A program made the position numbers and the translations under genes. The notes beneath the pieces were generated by a model, which ran no database searches, was not told where the DNA came from, and worked only from the letters and a program-made list of their open reading frames with translations. DNA of 64,000 bases from positions 1 through 64,000 of the forward strand of contig JAVVEG010000005.1 in assembly GCA_032251455.1 (NCBI GenBank), in the 5' to 3' direction. This DNA comes from JAVVEG01 sp032251455 (GTDB taxonomy: Bacteria > Pseudomonadota > Gammaproteobacteria > Pseudomonadales > Pseudohongiellaceae). Positions 17,219-25,772 of the stretch are shown here, in pieces. Within the stretch, counting starts at the first letter, position 1. Each line of letters begins with the position of its first letter.

Positions 17219-20002
17219 TCAATGGGCTTCATCCCAGTTGTTGCCGATACCGATATCCACCACCAGAGGAACATCCAGGGCGGCGGCGCTGGCCATGCGG
17301 AACCTGACACCGGCGGCCAGCAGATCGATATCCGCCTGGGCCACCTCGAACACCAGCTCGTCATGCACCTGCAGCACCATTTTTGCATCCAGCACACCGG
17401 TTTCCAGCCAGTGATCGATATCGACCATGGCCTGCTTGATGATATCGGCCGCCGTGCCCTGCATCGGCGCATTGATGGCGGTGCGTTGCGCGGCCTGGCG
17501 CAGCATGCCGTTGGCGGCATGAATATCGGGCAGATACAAACGCCGGCCAAACAGGGTTTCCACATAGCCCTGCTCATCGGCCAGGGCGCGAGTCTGGTCC
17601 ATGTATTCGCGCACGCCGGGGTATTTCTCGAAATACCTGTCCACGTAGTGCTGTGCATCGCTGCGCTCGATGCCCAGTTGTTTGGCCAAACCGAAGGCCG
17701 ACATGCCGTAGATCAGGCCAAAATTGATGGCCTTGGCGCGGCGGCGCTGTTCGGCACTGACCTCTTCCAGGGGTATGCCGAAGACTTCTGCCGCCGTGGC
17801 GCGGTGGACATCCTGGGCCTCGGCGAAGGCCTGCAGCAGGCCCTTGTCCTGGGACAGATGGGCCATGATGCGCAACTCCACCTGAGAATAATCGGCGGCC
17901 AGCAGCTTGTAGCCGGGAGTCGCGATGAAAGCCTGCCTGACCTTGCGCCCTTCCGGGGTTCGGATCGGGATGTTCTGCAGGTTGGGATCGGTCGAGGACA
18001 GGCGTCCGGTGGCGGCAACCGCCTGCTGAAAGCTGGAGTGAATGCGCCCCGTGGTCTTGTTGATGTCCAGGGGCAGTTTGTCAGTATAGGTGGACTTCAG
18101 CTTGCTGAGACCCCGGTGCTCGATGATGAGTTTGGGCAATTCATAGTCCAGCGCCAGCTCCTGCAATACCGGTTCGGCGGTCGAAGGCTGACCCTTGGGA
18201 GTTTTCTTGAGTACCGGCAGTTTCATCTTGTCGTAGAAAATGGTCTGCAATTGTTTGGGGGAACCCAGATTGAATTCCTCCCCGGCCAGGGCATAGACCT
18301 CACGTTGCAACTCCTTGAGCCGCGTTGCCAGTGCCTGACTCTGGTGCCCGAGCAGTTCCGGGTCAAGCCGGATGCCGGTGCGCTCCATGCGCTGAAGCAC
18401 CGGGAACAGAGCCATCTCATAATAATGAAAAAGCCCGGCCAGCCTGGCATTGGCAGCGAGCCGGGTCTGCAGGAAATCACGCAGCCGCAGAACATGATCG
18501 GCACGCTGGGCGGCATAGGCAGTGGCCTGATCCAGGGCAAGCTGGCTGAACATCAGCTTTTTGCGGCCGCTGCCAAGCAGGGAGTCCAGCGTCACCGGGG
18601 CCAGATCCAGATAGAACGCGGCCATGTGCGAGAGCTGGTGATCGATGGCCACGGAGTTCAGTACATAGGATGCCAGCAACACATCCATCTTGCAGCCTGC
18701 CAGCCTGATGTCGTAATTCTGCAATACATGCGTGAGGTGCTTGCAATCGTGCCCGGCCTTGGCCAGCTTGCGACTCTCCAGCAGTGGTTTCAGCCTGGCC
18801 AGGGTGCTGTTGCGGTCCAGCTGGGCCGGGTTGTCCAGCAGATCATGCCCCAGCGGGATATACCAGGCCTGGCCCGGTGCCGTAGCCAGTGCAATACCAA
18901 TCAGGCTGGTCTGCATGAAATGCGCCCCGTCGGTTTCCACTGACAGGGCGCAACTGCCGGCAACCTGCAGGGCACGGATACAGGCATCGAGGCCCGACTC
19001 ATCAGTCACCAGCTGATAGTCGGCGCTGACTGCGGACTGCTTCTCTGCCAGCGCCGGAGTGCGGTCAGGGTCTGTGACGGTCGGGGAATTGGTTTGAGTA
19101 CTGGTTTGGGCCGAGTCTGCACCCTGTTCATCGGCGGCGTTGCCCAGAGCCGTTTCCAGCTCCTTGATCCAGGTCTTGAATTCCAGTTCGCGAAACAGGG
19201 CCAGCAACCGCGATTTATCTTCCGGCTGCGGGATCAGCGCATGGATATCGACATCCAGCTCAACATCGCACTTGATGGTGGCCAGTTCACGGGAAAGCCA
19301 GACCGAGTCGATATTCTCGCGCAGGCGCTCGCCGATCTTGCCGCCAATCTTGTCGGCATTGGCCAGCAGCTGCTCCACCGTGCCGTATTCCTGCAGCCAT
19401 TTGATGGCCGTCTTCGGGCCAACCCCGGGGACCCCCGGAATGTTGTCCACCTTGTCGCCAGTAAGAGCCAGATAATCGATGATGCTCTCCGGGGGCAGGC
19501 TGAATTTGCTGAGGACACCTTCCCGGTCCAGGTACTCATTGCTCATGGTATTGATCAAGGCCACATGGTCACTGACCAACTGGGCCAGATCCTTGTCGCC
19601 GGTGGAGACCACAGTATGACGCTGGTCACGAGTTGCCTGGGTTGCCAGGGTGCCGATGACATCATCAGCCTCAACCTTGTCGATGACCAGCAGCGGCAGA
19701 CCCATGGCGGTAATGATGTCGTGGATGGGTGCTATCTGGCTGCGCAGCTCATCCGGCATGGGCGGGCGATGTGCCTTGTACTCGGCATAGATGTCATTGC
19801 GGAAGGTCTTGCCCTTGGCATCGAAGACGACAGCAATGGGACTGCCCGGATAATCAGTGCGGAGCCGGCGCAACATGCTGATGACACCCTTGATGGCGCC
19901 AGTGTCCTGACCCTTGCGATTGCGCAAGGGTGGCAGTGCGTGGAAGGCGCGGAACAGATAGGAGGAGCCATCCACCAGCACCAGGGGTTTGTCTGCACTC
20001 AT
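17219..20002 (-). CDS. polA: DNA polymerase I with degenerate 3'-5' exonuclease domain
   Basis: DNA polymerase I of 927 residues, the usual length. Domains: 5' nuclease (1 to about 300, starting LVDGSSYLFRAFHALPP), 3'-5' exonuclease fold (about 330-520) and polymerase (about 530-927) with DYSQVELRIMAHLS, RRRAKAINFGLIYG and VHDELVFEV. Aligned by eye to E. coli Pol I, the exonuclease carboxylates are partly lost. D355 is Ser (ALSVETD), D424 is Leu (GHDCKHLTHV) and D501 is Arg (YAAQRAD). E357 and Y497 remain. Repair synthesis and Okazaki processing should work, but proofreading is predicted to be lost. Confidence 0.97.
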   Translation of the reverse strand: MSADKPLVLVDGSSYLFRAFHALPPLRNRKGQDTGAIKGVISMLRRLRTDYPGSPIAVVFDAKGKTFRNDIYAEYKAHRPPMPDELRSQIAPIHDIITAMGLPLLVIDKVEADDVIGTLATQATRDQRHTVVSTGDKDLAQLVSDHVALINTMSNEYLDREGVLSKFSLPPESIIDYLALTGDKVDNIPGVPGVGPKTAIKWLQEYGTVEQLLANADKIGGKIGERLRENIDSVWLSRELATIKCDVELDVDIHALIPQPEDKSRLLALFRELEFKTWIKELETALGNAADEQGADSAQTSTQTNSPTVTDPDRTPALAEKQSAVSADYQLVTDESGLDACIRALQVAGSCALSVETDGAHFMQTSLIGIALATAPGQAWYIPLGHDLLDNPAQLDRNSTLARLKPLLESRKLAKAGHDCKHLTHVLQNYDIRLAGCKMDVLLASYVLNSVAIDHQLSHMAAFYLDLAPVTLDSLLGSGRKKLMFSQLALDQATAYAAQRADHVLRLRDFLQTRLAANARLAGLFHYYEMALFPVLQRMERTGIRLDPELLGHQSQALATRLKELQREVYALAGEEFNLGSPKQLQTIFYDKMKLPVLKKTPKGQPSTAEPVLQELALDYELPKLIIEHRGLSKLKSTYTDKLPLDINKTTGRIHSSFQQAVAATGRLSSTDPNLQNIPIRTPEGRKVRQAFIATPGYKLLAADYSQVELRIMAHLSQDKGLLQAFAEAQDVHRATAAEVFGIPLEEVSAEQRRRAKAINFGLIYGMSAFGLAKQLGIERSDAQHYVDRYFEKYPGVREYMDQTRALADEQGYVETLFGRRLYLPDIHAANGMLRQAAQRTAINAPMQGTAADIIKQAMVDIDHWLETGVLDAKMVLQVHDELVFEVAQADIDLLAAGVRFRMASAAALDVPLVVDIGIGNNWDEAH

Positions 20003-20030
20003 TTATTTGCTCTCATTTTTCTGCTTCCGT

Positions 20031-20068
20031 GTGGCTTTGCCATGTGCCTGTGCCATGTAGCTTTGCAT
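20031..20068. repeat. three degenerate 13-bp tandem repeats between polA and znuA
   Basis: Units GTGGCTTTGCCAT, GTGCCTGTGCCAT and GTAGCTTTGCAT (one base shorter) lie head to tail in the gap upstream of polA. They resemble in size and location the repeats in the gsp and czc operons. Confidence 0.7.
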
Positions 20069-20087
20069 AACTGTTGCCGGTGCTGCC

Positions 20088-21059
20088 TCATGGCTGCAGG
20101 CAACTCTGAAAATCGGCAGCCACCCCGCTGAGCAGTTGCACAAAAGCCCCGGGTTCTGCCGCCAGCGTCAACCCGATGATGTCCACTGTCTGCCGTTTCA
20201 GCACATAATCGCCCAGCACCGTGGCCACCGTGGCCGGGTTGGCGCCAACATCTTGCAGCAGGCAGCCAGGCTGGATTTCAGCCAGGCTTTCCCGCAAGGC
20301 CAGCAGATGACGAATGCCGGGCTGAACATCTTCCTCTTCGACAAAGACCAGGCTGGCCCGCAAGCCATACTGCTTCTCGAAATATTGAAACGCATTATGG
20401 TAAACGGCAAAAGGCCGATTGCCCTCGGCTGTCGTCACGGGAGCCGTCAGGGGAGCCATCAGGGCTGCCGTCTGCCTGGCCAATGCTGCCAGGGCTTGCT
20501 GGAAACGTTCAAGATTGGCGGCATAACGTGCGGCATGGTCGGGGTCCAGCGCCTGCAGCTGCTCGCTGACGGCAACTGCCAGCAGCGCGGCATTGCGCGT
20601 GTCCAGCCAGACATGGCCATCGTATTCACCGGCATGCCGATGTGCATGCTCAGCTTCAACGTGCTCGGATTGTGTCTCTTCTGCCTGCTGCGGCAGAGCG
20701 GTTTCCAGCCGGGGATGACGGATCAGCCCGGGCAGGGCCGTCATCTGCAGCACCGGTTTTTTGCTGGCCTGTTCCTGGTACAGATCAGTCAGGTAGGTTT
20801 CCAGTTCCGGCCCGACCCAGACCAGCAACTGCGCGGCATTGACCGCACGGACACTGGACGGCCGCAGCGTGAAATGGTGGTAGGACTGATTGCCGCTGAT
20901 CAGCAGCCCCGGCGTGGAGACCCCGTCGGTAATAGCGGCCACGATCAGCTGGAGCGGTTTGATGCTGGCCAGCACCTGCACCTGGGCCGTGCTCTGGCTC
21001 ACGGGCAGTGCCGTCAGCAGCAGAAGCAGCAGGAGGTGAATTCTGTTCATCTTGTACAT
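20088..21059 (-). CDS. znuA: zinc ABC transporter substrate-binding protein ZnuA
   Basis: Periplasmic zinc-binding protein of about 323 residues. Signal peptide at the N-terminus (hydrophobic run RIHLLLLLLLTAL), then LASIKPLQLIVAAI typical of the family. Likely zinc ligands are in YHHFTL, the His-rich loop (HVEAEHAHRHAGEYDGHVWLD) and AVYHNAFQYFE. The start is either 21059 or 21050; the upstream frame to 21239 is not credible. It is divergent from znuCB, with a candidate Zur box between them. Confidence 0.93.
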   Translation of the reverse strand: MYKMNRIHLLLLLLLTALPVSQSTAQVQVLASIKPLQLIVAAITDGVSTPGLLISGNQSYHHFTLRPSSVRAVNAAQLLVWVGPELETYLTDLYQEQASKKPVLQMTALPGLIRHPRLETALPQQAEETQSEHVEAEHAHRHAGEYDGHVWLDTRNAALLAVAVSEQLQALDPDHAARYAANLERFQQALAALARQTAALMAPLTAPVTTAEGNRPFAVYHNAFQYFEKQYGLRASLVFVEEEDVQPGIRHLLALRESLAEIQPGCLLQDVGANPATVATVLGDYVLKRQTVDIIGLTLAAEPGAFVQLLSGVAADFQSCLQP

Positions 21060-21106
21060 AAGGGTCTGTTCACAGCGCAGGGGTTTTCTTGGCGGCGGAA
21101 AAGGAG

Positions 21107-21121
21107 TGCTATGATATACCA
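21107..21121. promoter_or_regulatory. candidate Zur operator between znuA and znuC
   Basis: TGCTATGATATACCA is a near palindrome (five of seven arm positions pair) resembling the TATA-rich gammaproteobacterial Zur box. It lies between divergent zinc-uptake genes, about 50 bases from the znuA start. No zur gene is present here. Confidence 0.4.
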
Positions 21122-21211
21122 TTGTCATGACAGGGGGTAAACCGGCACTTCTACCTTTCTTCCCTGTAGGGACAAGACCAGTTGGCACCAATCTGGCACA
21201 AGGACATCGTC

Positions 21212-21976
21212 GTGGGTTCGAATTTACGTTCAGACACATTAATCAGCATCGAACAGGTCTGCAAAAGCTTTCATGGTCGTCCGGTGTTGCACAATATCAC
21301 CCTCCAGCTGCAACCCAGGCAGGTGCTCACCCTGATCGGCCCCAATGGTGCCGGCAAAACCACCCTGGTGCGTATCGTGCTGGGGCTGGTGCCGGCGGAT
21401 CAGGGCCAGGTGTGGCGCCAACCGGGCCTGCGCATCGGCTATATGCCGCAGAAGCTGCATATAGAACCCACCCTGCCCATGACTGTTGAACGCTTTCTGC
21501 AACTGGCTTACCACGCCCGGCAGAGACCGGTTGCCGAACTGGTGCAGGAAATCCGTATCGCCCATCTGATGCAGCGGCAGATCAGCGCACTTTCCGGCGG
21601 CGAATTGCAACGGGTGCTGCTGGCAAGGGCATTGATTCAGTCGCCCCAATTGCTGGTACTCGATGAGCCGGCCCAGGGCGTGGACGTGGTCGGGCAGGCA
21701 GAATTCTACCAACTGATCAATACCATCCGCGACCGGCACAACTGCAGCGTGCTGATGATCTCCCACGACCTGCATCTGGTGATGGCCAACACCGACGAGG
21801 TGATCTGCCTGAACCAGCACATCTGCTGTCATGGCAAACCGGAAAATGTGAGCAATGATCCTTCTTATCTGGCCATGTTTGGCAAACGAGAGGCGGAGAA
21901 CCTGGCCATCTATACACACCACCATAATCACCGGCATGATCTCGACGGTGAGATCATCGAGAAACCCAATGGCTGA
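21212..21976 (+). CDS. znuC: zinc ABC transporter ATP-binding protein ZnuC
   Basis: ABC ATPase of 254 residues. Walker A is GPNGAGKT, the signature is LSGGELQR, Walker B is LLVLDEP and the switch His is in MISHDLH. The C-terminus is His-rich (YTHHHNHRHD), common in ZnuC. The start is GTG 21212, preceded by AAGGA at 7 bases; the TTG at 21182 is less likely. It overlaps znuB by eight bases. Confidence 0.95.
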   Translation: MGSNLRSDTLISIEQVCKSFHGRPVLHNITLQLQPRQVLTLIGPNGAGKTTLVRIVLGLVPADQGQVWRQPGLRIGYMPQKLHIEPTLPMTVERFLQLAYHARQRPVAELVQEIRIAHLMQRQISALSGGELQRVLLARALIQSPQLLVLDEPAQGVDVVGQAEFYQLINTIRDRHNCSVLMISHDLHLVMANTDEVICLNQHICCHGKPENVSNDPSYLAMFGKREAENLAIYTHHHNHRHDLDGEIIEKPNG

Positions 21977-22766
21977 TTTTATTTTTCGTGCACTTGTCTC
22001 CGGTCTGTTCATTGCCGCCCTGGCTGGGCCACTTGGCTCCTTTGTCGTATGGCGCCGAATGTCCTATTTTGGTGACACACTGGCGCACTCGGCTTTGCTG
22101 GGCATTGCCCTGGGCATCTTGCTGGACATTCAGTTGCAGCTGGCCATAATCGTCAGCTGTGTGCTGTTTGCCGTGCTGCTGCTGGCGATGCAGAAAAACC
22201 GCAGCCTGCCCACCGACACCCTGCTGGGCATCCTGGCCCACAGCACCCTGGCCTTCGGCTTGCTGATCCTGTCCCTGTCCGACCGGGTGCAGATAAACCT
22301 GAACGCCTATCTTTTCGGTGATCTGCTCACGGTAACCCAGCTTGATATGTACTGGATCATTTTCGCCTCGTGCGCAGTGGCAGTCTGTTTGAAGATTTAC
22401 TGGAATCGCTTCCTGACCCTGACCGTGCACAGGGAACTGGCTCAGGTGGAAGGGGTGGCGGTGGAAAGGCTGCATGCCTTGCTGGTAATTCTGATTGCCT
22501 TGCTGATTGCCGTCTCAATGAAAATAGTCGGCGTGCTTCTGATTACTTCGCTGTTGATCATCCCACCAGCAGCGGCCAGACGTTTTGCCAGCACGCCCGA
22601 ACAGATGGCTTTTGGTGCCAGCGTCACCGGCTGTCTGTCGGTGCTGTGCGGTCTGTTGATTTCCTATTACTGGGACACCCCGGCAGGACCTTCCATCGTC
22701 GCTGTGGCCTGCAGTCTCTTCCTGTTGTTTCACCTGGCGCCTTTGCCTGCTGGCAACAGCCGCTGA
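21969..22766 (+). CDS. znuB: zinc ABC transporter permease ZnuB
   Basis: ABC-3 family permease of 265 residues with about eight hydrophobic helices. The family core is seen in WRRMSYFGDTLAHSALLGIALG and KIVGVLLITSLLIIPPAAAR. The start at 21969 overlaps the znuC stop, indicating coupled translation. It is convergent with the SCO1 gene, with one base between stops. Confidence 0.95.
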   Translation: MADFIFRALVSGLFIAALAGPLGSFVVWRRMSYFGDTLAHSALLGIALGILLDIQLQLAIIVSCVLFAVLLLAMQKNRSLPTDTLLGILAHSTLAFGLLILSLSDRVQINLNAYLFGDLLTVTQLDMYWIIFASCAVAVCLKIYWNRFLTLTVHRELAQVEGVAVERLHALLVILIALLIAVSMKIVGVLLITSLLIIPPAAARRFASTPEQMAFGASVTGCLSVLCGLLISYYWDTPAGPSIVAVACSLFLLFHLAPLPAGNSR

Positions 22767-22767
22767 T

Positions 22768-23436
22768 TCAGTCCTGGTAGCGCGCCCGTATTTCCCGGTA
22801 GGCCTGGCCGATGTTGTCTGCCTTGATGGATGATTCCAGGAAGCCGTGATAATCGCCCTGCGGGTTGATGACCAGGATATTGCCACTGTGATCGATCAGA
22901 TAGTCATGGCTGGCCCCGGCGGCTGGTGGACTGGAATGGGCCACATACAGTTCCTTGGCCAGAGCTGATATGGCGGCGTGGTCGCCACGCACACCGGTAA
23001 AATCAGGGTCAAACCCGGTAACGTAGGCTGCCATTTTTTCCTGAGTATCACGCAGGGGATCAACGCTGACCATGATGATGTCTGTGTCGGAGCGGAAGGG
23101 CTCGACCGCTGCGCTGCGATAGAACTTCGCCAGCTCATTGAGGGTCAGGGGACAGATATCCGGGCAGGAGGTGAAGCCGAAAAACAGCAGGCTCCATTTG
23201 CCGCGCAGCGAATCCAGGGTAAACGGCTGGCCGTCGTGATCCTGCAGGGTAAACGCTGACAGGGGCACCGGCTTGTCGTAGACCAGCGCACCCACCTCGC
23301 GCAATTGCTCCGGACTCATGCTGCCCGCCTGAGCAGCACCCTGGCTGTTCCTGCTGATCCGGAAATAGGTCAGCACCAGCACCAGCACGACAAAGAGCAA
23401 ACACAGACCAACGGTCAATTTGATATTTCTGTTCAT
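22768..23436 (-). CDS. SCO1/SenC copper chaperone for oxidase assembly
   Basis: Membrane-anchored thioredoxin-fold protein of 222 residues. One N-terminal helix (about 8-24) and the SCO copper site CPDIC (C91, C95) with a His in YLIDHS near 183. SCO proteins deliver copper to the CuA site of subunit II. It lies 66 bases downstream of cyoE on the same strand, as in Pseudomonas. Confidence 0.94.
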   Translation of the reverse strand: MNRNIKLTVGLCLLFVVLVLVLTYFRISRNSQGAAQAGSMSPEQLREVGALVYDKPVPLSAFTLQDHDGQPFTLDSLRGKWSLLFFGFTSCPDICPLTLNELAKFYRSAAVEPFRSDTDIIMVSVDPLRDTQEKMAAYVTGFDPDFTGVRGDHAAISALAKELYVAHSSPPAAGASHDYLIDHSGNILVINPQGDYHGFLESSIKADNIGQAYREIRARYQD

Positions 23437-23502
23437 TTGGAATCGACTTTGTTCAATGGTCGCTGCAATGGCTTTTGCATTGACATCTGCAACGACAGGT
23501 TT

Positions 23503-24390
23503 TCAGAGATAATGGTCAACCAGCAGCACCACGAAAAGAACCATCAGGTAGATAATGGAATAGCGGAAGGTATCCATCGCGGTGGACGGCCCCGGCCGAT
23601 ACAACAGGCGCAGCGACCAGAACAGAAACCCTGCCCCCAGCACCACGGCCGCGAGCAGGTACAACGGCCCACTCATCCCCGTCAGGTAAGGCAATATGCT
23701 GATCAGGATCATGAGGATGGTGTACAGAATGATATGAATCTTGGTCAGGTGCTCACCGTGGGTTACCGGCAACATCGGTATGCCGGTCTTGGCATACTCG
23801 TCCTTGCGATGGATTGCCAGCGCCCAGAAATGAGGCGGTGTCCAGGCAAAGATGATCAGCACCAGAATCAGGGCACCCGGCTCGATGGTGCCGGTGACGG
23901 CTGACCAGCCCAACAGGGGGGGCATTGCACCAGAGAGACCGCCAATGACTATATTCTGCGGTGTGGCCCGCTTCAGGTACCCGGTATAAATGAAGGCGTA
24001 GCCGATGAATGAGGCCAGGGTAAGCCAGGCGCAAAGCGGATTCACCCAGAACAGCAGAATCAGCATGCCAGCCACACCGATGAGCGCAGCAAACACCCCT
24101 GCCTGGCGCAAATCCACCCGCCCCTGCGGAATAGGCCGGTTATGGGTCCGTCGCATAAGTTGATCGACCTTGTGATCGATCAGGTGATTGACCACGGCGC
24201 CGGAGGCAGCCACCAGGGCTATACCGATATTGCCGAGAATCAATACATCCAGGGGAACCATGCCGGGCACGGCCAGAAACATTCCCACCATGGCGGTCAG
24301 AATCATCAGCATGACCACCCGTGGCTTGCACATCTCGTAATAATCGCGCCAGTTGACTGACTGGCTTCTGGCTAACTCGGTCACAGGCAC
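23503..24390 (-). CDS. cyoE: protoheme IX farnesyltransferase (heme O synthase)
   Basis: UbiA-family prenyltransferase of 295 residues that converts heme B to heme O, the first step to heme A. It has nine or so membrane segments. Catalytic stretches are NHLIDHKVDQLMRRTHNRP and YLKRATPQNIVIGG. The start is GTG 24390. The next enzyme, heme A synthase, which usually neighbours it, is absent here. Confidence 0.95.
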   Translation of the reverse strand: MPVTELARSQSVNWRDYYEMCKPRVVMLMILTAMVGMFLAVPGMVPLDVLILGNIGIALVAASGAVVNHLIDHKVDQLMRRTHNRPIPQGRVDLRQAGVFAALIGVAGMLILLFWVNPLCAWLTLASFIGYAFIYTGYLKRATPQNIVIGGLSGAMPPLLGWSAVTGTIEPGALILVLIIFAWTPPHFWALAIHRKDEYAKTGIPMLPVTHGEHLTKIHIILYTILMILISILPYLTGMSGPLYLLAAVVLGAGFLFWSLRLLYRPGPSTAMDTFRYSIIYLMVLFVVLLVDHYL

Positions 24391-24647
24391 TTACTCGGTT
24401 CGGCGTGCAGGATTGCAGGCGCAGTGCTGGCCCCGACAGCTCAACGGAACCTCAAAAAAGAAGCAGAATTCAACCATGTTTCACTTCAAATCACAAGCGT
24501 CAACCCGGGCAATCCGAACTCGATCAAGGCTTTTACGGACAACGACAAAAAGTTGGTGACTTTTTCTTTTGGCGTAGTAAAGTAAATATCAACCCAAGAA
24601 AAAGAGCATCGGCACATACGCACCCGCGTAACCGAAGGAGAAGTTGG

Positions 24648-25184
24648 ATGAAATGCATTTATTACCTGTCACCGTCTCTGAAAAGCACCCAGGAAATCTC
24701 CGACGACCTACATGCCATAGGCATTGATGACTGGTTCCTGCACATCGTCAGCAAGGACGAGAGTGGCCTGAGCAAGAAACGCCTGCACTCCAGTAATTAT
24801 CTGGAGACTCTCGATGTGATCCGCTATGGCCTGATTGGTGCCAGCTTTGGTTTTGTTTCCGGGCTGGTATTGGCCGGCCTGACCTCTGCCCTGCAACCGT
24901 TCGGGCCGGATATGCCTCTGCTGGGCTACCTTGCCATCGTGTTTGTCATCAGCTGTTTCGGCGCCTGGGTGGGCGGGCTGACCGGCATCGCCAGTGAGAA
25001 CAAAAAACTGGCGGCCTTCCATGATGAGATTGAAAGCGGCAAATACCTGATCCTGATCTATGCCAAAAAACATGAAGAGGACAAGATCAAAGCCATGATG
25101 TCGGAACGTCACAACGAAGCATCATTGTCCGCTGTTGATCCGCATTTCCTGAACCCGTTTGCCGACCTCAAACTGGTTTCCTGA
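24648..25184 (+). CDS. hypothetical membrane protein, two helices
   Basis: Protein of 178 residues with no family I can name firmly. It has a cytoplasmic N-terminal part (1-57), two hydrophobic helices at about 60-82 and 92-115 with Gly-rich faces (IGASFGFVSGLVLAG, FGAWVGGLTGIA), and a charged C-terminus. The overall shape resembles small stress-type DUF1269-like proteins, but this is a weak impression. The start at 24648 has GAAGGAG upstream. It is divergent from cyoE and precedes the oxidase operon with a 588-base gap. Confidence 0.7.
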   Translation: MKCIYYLSPSLKSTQEISDDLHAIGIDDWFLHIVSKDESGLSKKRLHSSNYLETLDVIRYGLIGASFGFVSGLVLAGLTSALQPFGPDMPLLGYLAIVFVISCFGAWVGGLTGIASENKKLAAFHDEIESGKYLILIYAKKHEEDKIKAMMSERHNEASLSAVDPHFLNPFADLKLVS

Positions 25185-25195
25185 TTTTGACCCTG

Positions 25196-25211
25196 CGGCC
25201 TGAAGAGGCCG
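25196..25211 (+). terminator. stem-loop after the hypothetical membrane protein
   Basis: CGGCCT-GAAG-AGGCCG makes a six-pair stem with a four-base loop. A T5 run follows only about 10 bases later, and a further CGGCCT (25227-25232) offers an alternative pairing. It is a weak terminator candidate. Confidence 0.35.
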
Positions 25212-25429
25212 TATGCTGGTGTTTTTCGGCCTCCGGTCAGGTTGACAGGAGCAGAAATTTAAACTTGCGGCCATTTCGACAATGAGATAGCATGCCAGCA
25301 GATCAAGGATTCGGAAGAGACGTTGTCACCGTCAGGGACAGACCAATCGGAAGGATCTCGATATCAACGATCTGAGTCTGACGTTGAGTACCCCATCCGG
25401 TAAATAATAATAAAGGAGGGAACGACGTT

Positions 25430-25609
25430 GTGAACGTGATTATCTGTACCGTTCGTAGTCAACTGCGTGACTGTAACAACCCTGAAGTCAGGACATTCCA
25501 GGCAAGAATAAACCCGGTTTGTGTTGTAGACAGTAGCATTAACAACAAGCAAGACAGCAACGATATCCCTTCATTGCAGCCACGCCTTTCCAGTGTGTCC
25601 CTGCGATGA
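25430..25609 (+). CDS. possible 59-residue small protein in oxidase leader
   Basis: A frame starting at GTG 25430 follows AGGAGGG (25414-25420) by nine bases, one of the strongest ribosome sites in the window, and runs to TGA at 25607-25609. The product begins MNVIICTVRSQLRDCNNPEV, has three cysteines, no membrane helix and no recognised family. It may be a small protein, a regulatory leader peptide, or a chance frame after a fortuitous purine run. Confidence 0.35.
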   Translation: MNVIICTVRSQLRDCNNPEVRTFQARINPVCVVDSSINNKQDSNDIPSLQPRLSSVSLR

Positions 25610-25772
25610 AAATCCCTGTCCTGTTCCCAGTTTTCTTAAAGTATGCTGACCAGAATCTGGCCAGCTCGCTTTTGCTTGCCGATTTCCGGCCCGCAGCAAC
25701 ATCCCTTGATCAAACGGCTCCGCTCTGGCGGCGGCATGGCTCATTCCCATCTCTTACAAGGAATATCAGCGT

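Larger units (their letters stand above)
25185..25772. other. long leader region upstream of the diheme oxidase operon
   Basis: 588 bases with no long open frame. It holds a small stem-loop just after the preceding gene and a short frame with a very strong ribosome site. The stretch before 25773 probably carries the oxidase promoter, but I find no clear -10/-35 pair. The subunit II gene itself has AAGGA shortly before ATG 25773. Confidence 0.5.

Noticed and set aside
17222..18943. Long plus-strand open frame (573 codons) opposite polA
   Set aside because: Mirror frame of a GC-rich real gene; no family motifs, and polA on the other strand is certain.
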